In this document: one piece after another, positions 19,661-27,389 of the stretch
Layout: the number at the start of each line of letters is the position of its first letter
Position numbering within the stretch: the first letter of the stretch is position 1
Assembly: GCF_013201075.1 (NCBI RefSeq)
Contig: NZ_CP053710.1
Span: 290,210 to 354,209, forward strand
Source: Lichenicola cladoniae
GTDB taxonomy: Bacteria > Pseudomonadota > Alphaproteobacteria > Acetobacterales > Acetobacteraceae
Direction: 5' to 3'
Length of the DNA stretch: 64,000 nt
Position numbers and translations under genes: made by a program
The notes under the pieces: model-generated
What the model saw: only the letters and a program-made list of their open reading frames with translations
What the model was told of the DNA's origin: nothing
Database searches by the model: none

Positions 19661-19680
19661 ATAGCTTCGGAAAATACGCA
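19661..19680 (-). promoter_or_regulatory. Degenerate FixJ-like box, gntK-MFS operon
   Basis: TGCGTATTTTCCGAAGCTAT keeps the GTA-TTTTCCGAAGCT pattern of the element, with two or three changes, 103 bases ahead of gntK and in the same orientation. It is the weakest of the sites directly ahead of intact genes. Confidence 0.4.
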
Positions 19681-19691
19681 GAGCTTGAGCT

Positions 19692-20347
19692 TAAGACTTT
19701 ACAAAACAGCGCCTGCAAAGTTGTGCCAGCTGGATAAGGCTTGAAGTAGGCCACGCCTGGCCGAGTGAAGCGCGGGTCTGGTCCACCTCATCCGCGGGTT
19801 CGCGAACCTCTCGATGAGCCGGCCAAGCGGCATACGTCACTGGGCATTGCCGGATCCGTGGGGCTAGGCGTGACCGGGTGAAGGTTGCAGCTGGTGTTCG
19901 ATCCCGACGATCCGCTGTTAGCGCAGTTCCGCCGGAGGATGGAGCACGAGCAGGGCACGCTGGCGGCAACTGCGGACAGAGGCTAAGCAGGGCACCCTGC
20001 TGTTATGACCCCTTGATCAGCTGCCGCTGGCGAAATACGGCATCACCCCTTGGCGAGCAACGCGCGAACGCTTCCCTTCCTGCGCCAGCTCTTATGATTC
20101 CCGATTTGCCAGAAGGGGCAGCATCGCAAACCAGGATCCGCCACAACGGCATAAAGTCATGCAGTTCTTTAATCGTAGTGACTACAGGGGTTTCGTCTGC
20201 TTGCGAACAGCAGAGATCGTCAGGCGGACCAAAACTCTATCCTAGGTCGTCTGCTGACACGGACGCAAAATCGCAGGTTGCCGATGAGAATAACCTGTTA
20301 CACTTCCGGGGACGGCACAGAGCCATCGCTAGCAGGGCGTCAACGCA
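19692..20347. other. No recognisable gene (decayed spacer)
   Basis: I see no supported gene here. A short plus-strand stretch near 19895-19985 reads LVFDPDDPLLAQFRRRMEHE and looks like the tail of a former coding region, but I cannot name it. The remainder is lower in GC than the flanks and full of stops. Confidence 0.5.
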
Positions 20348-20930
20348 ATGGATTGGGGCTTCCCTTTAGTTTGTGTGGGTGGCCCCGTCAGCGGGCTGGA
20401 TGCATACACTCATCTGCTCCGGAATTTCCCACCCAACCTTGAATTGACGATCGCAATCGCTAATCACTTGAGAACGATGGCCACCCAACTTTATCAGATC
20501 CTCAGCCGTCACACGGGGATTCTGGTCAAGCACATCAGCGAGGGTTTTAATATCAAGCCTAATTGCGTTTTCATTATTCTGGCAAGCCGCGACTTGCACG
20601 TGCAAGACGGCGAATTTCGTCTGAATCTTATATCCAAACCGCGGGGATGGCCAGATGTGATCACCGTCTTTCTCCATTCTCTAGCTGAGCATTGGCAGGG
20701 CTAGTTAAAGCCGTCATCGTCTCCGACCTTGATGGCGACGGAGCAGACGCTCTTTGCGAGATATGAGACGTCGGAGGCGTGACTATTGCGCAGAGACCGG
20801 GTAGGGCTGAGCGGCCAGATATGCCCACGAGCGCGGTAGCTAGCGGGTGTATTGATTTCGTTCTTTCACCTGAAGCCATTCCAGAGGCAATTCGTGAGAT
20901 CAATTCTAGGGGACTGTCCGAGCGGCCGAT
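20348..20930 (+). pseudogene. CheB-type methylesterase domain, decayed
   Basis: The frame from 20348 reads GGPVSGLDAYTHLLRNFPP, LRTMATQLYQILSRHTGILV and ISKPRGWPDVITVFLHSLAE, which resembles a CheB catalytic domain. After 20704 it continues in another frame as LVKAVIVSDLDGDGADALCE, then a TGA, then DVGGVTIAQRPGRAERPDMP and ASGCIDFVLSPEAIPEAIRE. The active-site serine loop (normally GASAGG) is GGPVSG. Frameshift, stop codon and lost catalytic residue make it a pseudogene, perhaps the remnant of a CheB-CheR-kinase gene like the one at 31040. Confidence 0.75.
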
Positions 20931-21044
20931 AAGGCATTTATAAATTCAAGTGACAACTGTCGGCTTGGCCGCTCAACAAGCCCTGGATCAATCTGCTGCC
21001 GTCAACGGTTTGCAGCTAGAAAACGTTTCTCCAGTGATAGGTCA

Positions 21045-21430
21045 GTCGCCGCCACAAGCTGCCTTCAGAGCGTCGGTGGTGATCTCCTGGATGGTCTGGC
21101 CGGTTCGGCGGACCGACGCTGCAGCCAGCGATGCATTGGCACCGTTGCCCGGGAGGTCAGCGCGATGGTCGGCTCCGGCCGCACGAACCCGAAGCTTTCC
21201 TGCACCGGCCTACGCAGGCGATCTTCCGTTCCGGCCGGCCCATCTCCGCCAAAGAGGCTGCTCTGTCCCGCGACCTCGACCCGCGGCGCGCGCTGGCCCT
21301 CGAGCGTCACCATGCTGCATTCTAGATCCGTCTGGAGCATGCTCTGCCCGGTGGTCTGCAGGCGCTGCACCAGACGCTTTAGGCGATCATAACGAGCCGA
21401 GCCGTGACCGGGATGGTACCGACCTTGCGC
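21045..21430 (-). pseudogene. Remnant of the ribbon-helix-helix-like gene found intact at 44071
   Basis: Pieces in different frames match the intact protein: ARYDRLKRLVQRLQTTGQSM, CSMVTLEGQRAPRVEVAGQS, ESFGFVRPEPTIALTSRATV and PMHRWLQ, then TIQEITTDALKA after a shift. A deletion removes the RLDPP loop. The gene is broken at both ends, and no ScpA-like partner is left beside it. Confidence 0.65.
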
Positions 21431-21588
21431 GCGACCATAGATCGGTCGTGCTGCAGCGGCCGGGCTTAAGACACCTCGTGAGCTTCAAAGGGCTGCATAT
21501 TTGGTCCTTCACGACTCTTCGGCAGGGGCAAGAACTACGGACTCATCGAACGCCACTCCCTGCGTGTAGCGATGACCCTGCACCGGCC

Positions 21589-22323
21589 TCATCGGTTTTG
21601 TCGCAAACTTTGACGGTGGATGAGGTAGGCGCAGGAACTGCGGAGTGGATTATCCTGTGAGGGAATAAAACTGCTGTGCTGGACGCAAATTTCTGTGGAG
21701 CGCAACTGGCCCTTGCGGATCATATGCATGATCTCGATGCCGGCGAGGGTGACTGCTGCCGACCAGAAACGCTTGAAGCCGAGCATCGGCCTGGTCATCC
21801 GTTTGACCGCCCGATGGTCCTGTTCAACGATATTGTTGAGGTATTTGACTTGGCGGGTCTTGATCCCAGCGTCATGTTCGGCGTTGTAGCTGTCGATCGC
21901 CGCGATGTTGGAACCGCTCTTATCGATGGTGATCGTGCGGGGGACCCCATGCCGGCTGGCGGCCTTGCACAGGAAGCGGAGCGCCGCCTTGCGGTCGCGC
22001 TTAGCGGTCAAAAGGAAGTCCACCGTGGCGCCGGCCTTATCGACCGCACGATACAGATACTTCCAGGCTCCCTTGATCCGCACGTAGGTCTCGTCCATCC
22101 GCCAGCTGTCACCCACCAGGCGCTTGCGTCCAAGGAACGCCTTCTCCAACAGCGGCACATATTTAAGAACCCAGCGATGCAAGGTCGAGTGATCGACCTC
22201 CACACCGCGCTCCTGCATCATCTCTTCGATCTGGCGGTAGCTGAGCGGATACGCCACATACCAGCGCACCCCCCACAGGATCACGTCACGCTTGAAGTGA
22301 CTGCCCTTGAACTCAATCGCCAT
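21589..22323 (-). CDS. IS6-family transposase
   Basis: A 244-residue DDE transposase with WYVAYPLSYRQIEEMMQERG at the helix-turn-helix, WRMDETYVRIKGAWKYLYRA, TIDKSGSNIAAIDSYNAEHD and the YLNNIVEQDHRAVKRMTRPM signature. The frame has no stop inside the element: it reads through the inverted repeat (HRQSLRQNR) and terminates in flanking DNA at 21589. Copy 2 shows the same read-through with a different tail, so the natural C-terminus has probably been lost by a small shift. Confidence 0.82.
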   Translation of the reverse strand: MAIEFKGSHFKRDVILWGVRWYVAYPLSYRQIEEMMQERGVEVDHSTLHRWVLKYVPLLEKAFLGRKRLVGDSWRMDETYVRIKGAWKYLYRAVDKAGATVDFLLTAKRDRKAALRFLCKAASRHGVPRTITIDKSGSNIAAIDSYNAEHDAGIKTRQVKYLNNIVEQDHRAVKRMTRPMLGFKRFWSAAVTLAGIEIMHMIRKGQLRSTEICVQHSSFIPSQDNPLRSSCAYLIHRQSLRQNR

Positions 22324-22394
22324 CGTCCGCCCAGCCTGAATTGGGCCCTAGATCCTATACCAAACATCGGTAGCGAAAAACTTGCGACAGAACC
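21594..22394 (-). mobile_element. IS6-family element, 801 bp, copy 1
   Basis: Terminal repeats GGTTTTGTCGCAAACTTTG at the left and the inverse of GGTTCTGTCGCAAGTTTTTC at the right. The second copy at 27033-30418 has the same 801-base body once its IS66 insert is removed. The 8-base flanks differ, so no target duplication remains. This copy cuts off the 3' part of an IS3 element. Confidence 0.85.
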
Positions 22395-23029
22395 GTCTGG
22401 GCTGCAGGTCATGCTCGCGCATCAGGCGACGCACCTTCTTGCTGTTCACCACCAGCCCCTGGTGACGCAGTTCCGCGCATATCCGGCGGTAGCCATACGC
22501 CTCGAACTCCTCGCCGATCGCCCTGATCCGGCTGACGATCTCATCATCCTGCTGAGGAGCGACAATCGCGTCGTGGTAGGTCGAACGAGCCAAGCCCATC
22601 AGCCGACATCCCTGGGTAATGCTGAGACCACCGGGCCGGTGATGACGGACATAGAAACGTTTCTGCTCGATCGTCCGTGCTTGAGAGCCCCCTTTAGATA
22701 CTCAAGTTCGAGTGCCTGCCGCCCAACGAGCCGCTCAAGCGCTGCGATCTTCGCCTCGTATCCAGATAACAGATCCGCTGCTTCCGCCTCATTGTCGAAC
22801 GCACCGACCTCTGCCTTGGCGATCCAGATGCGGATCAGGTTCCGACTGATGTCGTGCCGCTTGGCAAGCGCGTGCAGCGTCTCTCCTGCGGTGTATTCAG
22901 CGACAAGCTGGCGCTTGAACTCGATACTGTGGACGCGATGTTTGGCCACGACCTTACTCCTGTAAGGCCCTCCGGCAGGGGGTCAACCAGATCGCCTCAT
23001 CCTGTCCACCCGCAGGGGCGCACTCCACA
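22395..23029 (-). mobile_element. IS3-family element, 3' truncated by the IS6 copy
   Basis: orfA (22599-22949, 116 residues) starts MAKHRVHSIEFKRQLVAEYT and has the helix-turn-helix ALAKRHDISRNLIRIWIAKA followed by a leucine-zipper segment. The start of orfB follows (GLARSTYHDAIVAPQQDDEI, CAELRHQGLVVNSKKVRRLM) but is cut at 22394 before its DDE domain. The 5' end is probably at 23029, where TGTGGAGTGCGCCCCTGCGG begins; that boundary is inferred. The element cannot move by itself. Confidence 0.75.
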
Positions 23030-23193
23030 AGCTGGTGCAGGTCGCGCGAGAACAGAGACACCCCGACCCAGGTCTCGAGCGACTGGATACGCCGGCTCAT
23101 GGCGGACTGGGTCATATGACGCCGCTCCGCCGCGCGTGCGAAATGAAGGCAGTCCGCCGCCGCCAAAAAATCCTCCAGCCAGCCATGGTCCAC
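23030..23193 (-). pseudogene. 5' fragment of a LysR-family regulator gene
   Basis: About 54 codons remain: MDHGWLEDFLAAADCLHFAR followed by HMTQSAMSRRIQSLETWVGV and SLFSR. This is the winged-helix start of a LysR-type regulator. The IS3 element replaces the rest of the gene. Its target is unknown. Confidence 0.75.
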
Positions 23194-23228
23194 GTCACGC
23201 CTCGCCGCTGTCTCATGCGAGTTTCACA

Positions 23229-23261
23229 TGAACCGCCCCTGGCGCGAGGGCTGACAGAACC
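23229..23261 (-). repeat. Solo IS6-type terminal end
   Basis: CGCCCCTGGCGCGAGGGCTG followed by ACAGAACC is the inverse complement of the left end of the element at 16180. No transposase accompanies it. It marks a former insertion or a recombination scar between the LysR fragment and the BON gene. Confidence 0.7.
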
Positions 23262-23305
23262 GCTAAAACTAGCCGGGATCGGACACAGGGGAACCGCGTA
23301 GACGA

Positions 23306-23955
23306 TCAGATGACGGCGATGTCGTTTTCGACGTCGATTGCACCGGGTGCCGACCATGCAGTCTCCGCAGCGATCTGCCGCTCGTGAGACGAGTGCACAG
23401 TTCCGCTCAGTACAACTTTGCCGCCATCTGCGCGAACGTGAACTGCCTCGGGATCAAAGAACCACGAGCGATGTAGCGCGTGAGTAATGTCGTCACTGAG
23501 GCTGGCTGTATCGACGCGGGGCTTGATGGTCGCTTGGTTCGAGACGCCGATCACACCGTGCAGTGGCCGAATGTCTTGCTCAGCGGCTTCTTTTTGGAAC
23601 CACCAATCGACCACCCCAGTCAGCGTGACCCAGCCGTTCGCGACCGTGACCTTAACGCTATCCTTTGGAACGGAGACGTTCCACGACAAGCGTTCGATCG
23701 CCGCCGCCGCGATCTCGCCGTCCGAGCGCTTTGTCTCGAACGGCAGGCGGACCTCGATCTCGTCGGCGACCGCCTTTACGCCCTTCACCCGGCGTACTGC
23801 GGTTTCGGCGGCGTGCTTCTCGGCGTAGCTGTCGACACGGGCGGAAAGGGTCACCACACCAGCGTTGCGATGACGCCGATATGCCCGCCGGTCACGCTCG
23901 GTTCCCAGATCAACTGCGCGAGCACAGACTGCTGAAGCCGACTGTCTTTAGACAT
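23306..23955 (-). pseudogene. Three-BON-domain stress protein gene with one-base frameshift
   Basis: The ATG at 23955 follows a GGGAG site and opens MSKDSRLQQSVLAQLIWEPS. The frame closes after about 34 codons, because one base is missing near 23865-23880. It then continues from NAGVVTLSARVDSYAEKHAA to the end. Three BON repeats follow each other: the first around VVTLSARV, the second at VKVTVANGWVTLTGVVDWWF, the third at VHVRADGGKVVLSGTVHSSH. Such proteins bind the cell envelope or phospholipid in osmotic stress. If the deletion is a read error the gene is intact at about 216 residues. An internal start at 23857 is possible. Confidence 0.75.
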
Positions 23956-24003
23956 TACGAACTCCCGTTCGGACAGTTAACCGGCAAGAGAGCCGACCGT
24001 CCT

Positions 24004-24023
24004 CGTCACCCAGAAACTACACG
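24004..24023 (-). promoter_or_regulatory. Weak FixJ-like box, BON gene
   Basis: TCGTGTAGTTTCTGGGTGAC keeps GTAGTTTCNG and lies about 48 bases before the BON start, in the same orientation. It is divergent from the strong box at 24118. It departs from the consensus at the left and right ends. Confidence 0.3.
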
Positions 24024-24117
24024 ACCCGTCCTGGCCGGCGGCACGCCATTCCACCTGGGGCTTCGGAAGCGCGGCGGCCCGAGAGTGTCTGCCATCTGCG
24101 CCCTGAGGGCCGTGCGA

Positions 24118-24137
24118 TGAGTAGTTTCCGACTCTGC
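24118..24137 (+). promoter_or_regulatory. FixJ-like box, pgm remnant-ackA operon
   Basis: TGAGTAGTTTCCGACTCTGC ends 54 bases before the ATG at 24192, the presumed first codon of the collapsed pgm gene ahead of ackA. Confidence 0.7.
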
Positions 24138-24191
24138 CGTGCGGCGTCATTCCGGCTTTTTATGCTGATGGCCATCAGCACCGAAAGTTCG

Positions 24192-24446
24192 CATGAGCGA
24201 TATCCAAGACAGCCTGCCCGCCGGCCGAGCCGAGCCTGGGTCCCTGAAGGAGGGGCACAATTGAAGGCGCTCACGCCCAATGGGTTCGGCATGGCAATGC
24301 TGGCCGGGGAACAAGTGCGCGCCACGCTCACGACGGCGCCGCTCAACTGCGCGGCAATCGGTGGGGTGAAGATGGCCGATCACGGCTGGTTCGCCGCCCG
24401 GACATCGGGCACGTTCAGCCAGTCGATCCTGGCCGGCGCTGCCTGA
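24192..24446 (+). pseudogene. pgm: Phosphoglucomutase remnant with large internal deletion
   Basis: The first 23 codons (MSDIQDSLPAGRAEPGSLKE, stop at 24263) resemble a phosphoglucomutase leader. The next 60 codons resemble the C-terminal domain: LTPNGFGMAMLAGEQVRATL, then AAIGGVKMADHGWFAARTSG, where active enzymes have a phosphate-binding RPSGTE loop. The whole central catalytic part is absent, and the loop is altered to RTSGTF. The second frame stops as TGATG on the ackA start, as expected for the original operon. The N-terminal assignment is less certain than the C-terminal one. Confidence 0.6.
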
Positions 24447-25624
24447 TGCCGGGCGCTATCCTGGCGCTCAATGCCGGGTCGAGCAGCATCAAATTCGGGC
24501 TGTTCGAGGTCGGCGACGGGCCGGAGCTCCGCCTGATGTCGAAGGGCGGGATCCAGGGCGTCGGCGGCAATCCGCACTTCACCGCCACGGATGCGGCTGG
24601 CGCGTCGATGACGGACAAGCACTGGCAGGGGAAGGAGGCGGAATACGACGCCATGCTCGGCGCGCTGCTGGCATGGGCGGAGTCCCATGTGCATCCTGAC
24701 ACCCTCGTCGCGGTCGGGCACCGCGTGGTGCATGGCGGGCGCGACTTCACCGCCCCGGTCCGGCTGACGGCCGAGATCGTCCAGCAACTGGACGCGCTGA
24801 CGCCGCTGGCGCCGCTGCACCAGCCGCATAGCCTGGCGCCGATCCGCACGCTGACAGCGCTGCGGCCCGGCCTGCCGCAGGTCGCCTGCTTCGACACCGC
24901 TTTCCACAACACCATGCCCGCGGTCGCCAAGCGCTTCGCGTTGCCACGCGAATACGAGGACGAAGGTGTCTGGCGCTACGGCTTTCACGGCCTTTCCTAC
25001 GAGTACGTCTCGCGCGCCTTGCGGCAGGACGCGCCGGGCCTTTCCGCAGGCCGGGTCGTCGTCGCGCATCTGGGCAACGGCGCCAGCCTGTGCGCCATGC
25101 GGGACGGGCAAAGCCAGGACACCACGATGGGCTTTACCGCGCTGGACGGCCTGGTGATGGGCACGCGCTGCGGCACGCTGGATGCCGGCGTGGTGCTGTA
25201 CATGCTGCAGCAGAAGGGGCTCGATGCGCATGCGGTGGAGCAGGTGCTGTACGAACGCTCCGGCTTGCTCGGCGTATCCGGCCTGTCGAGCGACATGCGG
25301 ACGCTGCTCGACAGCGCCGACGAGCGGGCCCGCGAGGCGGTGGAGCTGTTCGCATTCCGCGTAGGGCAGGAGACGGCGGCGATGGCGGCCTCGATGAACG
25401 GGCTCGACGGCTTCGTCTTCACGGGCGGGATCGGCGAACATGCGGTGGCGGCGCGCACCTTGGTGTGCGAGCGGCTGCGTTGGCTGGGAGTGGCGCTGGA
25501 CGCCGCCGCCAATGCGAATGGGGCGGGCCGGATTAGCACGCCGGGCAGTCGGGTCGAGGTCCATGTGATCCCGACGGACGAGGAGGCCACCATCGCCCGG
25601 CATACGCATGATCTGATCGCCTAA
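24446..25624 (+). CDS. ackA: Acetate kinase
   Basis: A 392-residue cytosolic kinase that converts acetyl phosphate and ADP to acetate and ATP. It has ALNAGSSSIKFGLF at the N-terminus, the substrate loop GHRVVHGGRDF, DTAFHNTMP, RYGFHGLSYEYVSRAL, VAHLGNGASLCAM, GFTALDGLVMGTRCGTLDAG and FTGGIGEHA. The start overlaps the preceding stop as TGATG, so it was coupled to pgm. With the phosphoketolases it completes the acetyl phosphate route to ATP. It is the intact partner of the ackA remnant at 16050. Confidence 0.95.
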   Translation: MPGAILALNAGSSSIKFGLFEVGDGPELRLMSKGGIQGVGGNPHFTATDAAGASMTDKHWQGKEAEYDAMLGALLAWAESHVHPDTLVAVGHRVVHGGRDFTAPVRLTAEIVQQLDALTPLAPLHQPHSLAPIRTLTALRPGLPQVACFDTAFHNTMPAVAKRFALPREYEDEGVWRYGFHGLSYEYVSRALRQDAPGLSAGRVVVAHLGNGASLCAMRDGQSQDTTMGFTALDGLVMGTRCGTLDAGVVLYMLQQKGLDAHAVEQVLYERSGLLGVSGLSSDMRTLLDSADERAREAVELFAFRVGQETAAMAASMNGLDGFVFTGGIGEHAVAARTLVCERLRWLGVALDAAANANGAGRISTPGSRVEVHVIPTDEEATIARHTHDLIA

Positions 25625-25647
25625 GTCACCGCCGCAATCTGCTTGCC

Positions 25648-25667
25648 TGAGTAGTTTCCGAGCCTGT
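25648..25667 (+). promoter_or_regulatory. FixJ-like box, PRC-barrel gene
   Basis: TGAGTAGTTTCCGAGCCTGT lies just after ackA and ends 110 bases before the PRC-barrel ATG, in the same orientation. Confidence 0.65.
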
Positions 25668-25777
25668 GTTCCTAGGCCCGGCCAGCCAACATCCTGTGCT
25701 GTGCCGATGGTCCGGTCGTCACGCAGCTCACCGAAGCTGAGATCGCGGAGCAGGAACGCACGAGAAAGGAACGCATA

Positions 25778-26590
25778 ATGCTGAATGCCGTCTCATCGCT
25801 CAAAGGATTCGAGATCCAGGCCAAGGATGGCAGCCTCGGCACGGTCAGCGACTTCCTGTTCGACGACAGCACCTGGAAGGTGCTCTGGATGGTGGTCGAC
25901 ACCGGGCGCTGGCTGAGCGGGCGCAAGGTCCTGATCCACCCGTCGGCGGTGATTTCCGCTGAATATGGGGAGAGGGAACTCAAGGTCGCACTGACGAAGG
26001 CTCAGGTGAAGGACAGCCCGGACGTTGGGACCGACAGGCCAGTGTCACGACAGATGCAGAACGATCTTTACGGCTACTATGGCTCCGACCCGCTCTGGGG
26101 CGGATCGATGTTCGGCGCCGGGCTGTATGGCGGGTCGATGAACGGGTTCGCTGGCGGCGGCATGGGCGCGATTGCCTCGCCTTTATCGGCGCCCGCCTAT
26201 TTTGGCACGGCCGCCGTGCAGGAAGCCGAGCGCGGCGAAACAAATCATCACGAGGGCGACCCGCATTTGCGCAGCATCGCCGAGGTCACCGGCTACCACG
26301 TGCATTCGACCGACGGCGACATCGGGCATATCCAGGACCTTCTCATCGACAATGCAAGCTGGGGCATTCGTTACCTCATCGTCGATACCTCGAACTGGTG
26401 GGTCGGGCAGCATGTGCTGATCTCGCCCTATGCAGTGCAAGGCGTGGACTGGTCGGAGCGTCACGTCCGGCTCGACCTCACCCGGGCAAAGGTCAAGTCT
26501 AGCCCGTCCTGGAACCCGTACAACGTCATCGACGGGGAGTTCGAGCAACGGCTGCACAACCACTACGACTGGCCCGGCTACGGTTGGTAA
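25778..26590 (+). CDS. Protein with two PRC-barrel domains
   Basis: A 270-residue protein. The N-terminal PRC barrel (about residues 4-85) reads LKGFEIQAKDGSLGTVSDFL and VLIHPSAVISAEYGERELKV. The second (about 165-245) reads VTGYHVHSTDGDIGHIQDLL and HVLISPYAVQGVDWSERHVR. A flexible Gly/Met/Ser-rich linker (about 95-150) joins them. There is no signal peptide. PRC barrels are small beta-barrels found in photosynthetic reaction centres, RNA-processing factors and many stress proteins; in this setting a general stress role is inferred. An AAAGGAAC site precedes the ATG. Confidence 0.85.
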   Translation: MLNAVSSLKGFEIQAKDGSLGTVSDFLFDDSTWKVLWMVVDTGRWLSGRKVLIHPSAVISAEYGERELKVALTKAQVKDSPDVGTDRPVSRQMQNDLYGYYGSDPLWGGSMFGAGLYGGSMNGFAGGGMGAIASPLSAPAYFGTAAVQEAERGETNHHEGDPHLRSIAEVTGYHVHSTDGDIGHIQDLLIDNASWGIRYLIVDTSNWWVGQHVLISPYAVQGVDWSERHVRLDLTRAKVKSSPSWNPYNVIDGEFEQRLHNHYDWPGYGW

Positions 26591-26669
26591 CGGGATCGCT
26601 CGATTGGGCGCCGGCAAGGTCACGTCAAGGCAAGATCAGGCGAAGGCCTGGGCCGGCAGGAGGGGGACA

Positions 26670-27032
26670 ATGCAGACAACTCAACCCAACGTATTCGCCC
26701 CCTGAAGAATTCGAGCGCTGAGGCGTTCCTTTACGCCGATATCAGAGCAGAGCTGAACGGCTCGACACTGACGATCCTGTCGATGGTCGCGCGGCTTGGT
26801 CGCGACCCGTGGGCGGAAGCGGCAAGATGGGCGGCGCTGCCCCGGGCCGGCGCGATCGAGAGCCTCGCCCGAGACATCGATCAAATGCCGCTGGTGCCGG
26901 CTGCCCTGGCCGCGGCATACGCCACCGTCACACGTCTCGTCCAACTCCTGCCGGCGACAACGCCAGGCGCGCAACTAGCCCGTCTTATTCAGCGCATGCC
27001 AGGGATTCGCTGGCGGATGTACCGTAAGCATC
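26670..27032 (+). pseudogene. Hypothetical gene, frameshifted and cut by IS6
   Basis: An ATG at 26670 after AGGAGGGGGACA starts MQTTQPNVFAP and stops. Restoring one C in the run near 26698 joins it to NSSAEAFLYADIRAELNGST, then VARLGRDPWAEAARWAALPR and PLVPAALAAAYATVTRLVQL, in good coding composition. The IS6 left end at 27033 truncates the 3' end and adds a foreign tail. I do not recognise the family. The product would be an acidic-to-neutral helical protein of about 115 residues. Confidence 0.5.
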
Positions 27033-27389
27033 GGTTTTGTCGCAAACTTTGACGGTGGATGAGGTAGGCGCAGGAACTGCGGAGTGGATTATCCTGTGAG
27101 GGAATAAAACTGCTGTGCTGGACGCAAATTTCTGTGGAGCGCAACTGGCCCTTGCGGATCATATGCATGATCTCGATGCCGGCGAGGGTGACTGCTGCCG
27201 ACCAGAAACGCTTGAAGCCGAGCATCGGCCTGGTCATCCGTTTGACCGCCCGATGGTCCTGTTCAACGATATTGTTGAGGTATTTGACTTGGCGGGTCTT
27301 GATCCCAGCGTCATGTTCGGCGTTGTAGCTGTCGATCGCCGCGATGTTGGAACGTAACCATCCGCTGAGCACCGCGGCATCATGTCTGA

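Noticed and set aside
24380..25609. 409-codon minus-strand ORF opposite ackA
   Set aside because: It is an antisense shadow of the intact acetate kinase frame, with His/Arg/Gln-rich low-complexity text.
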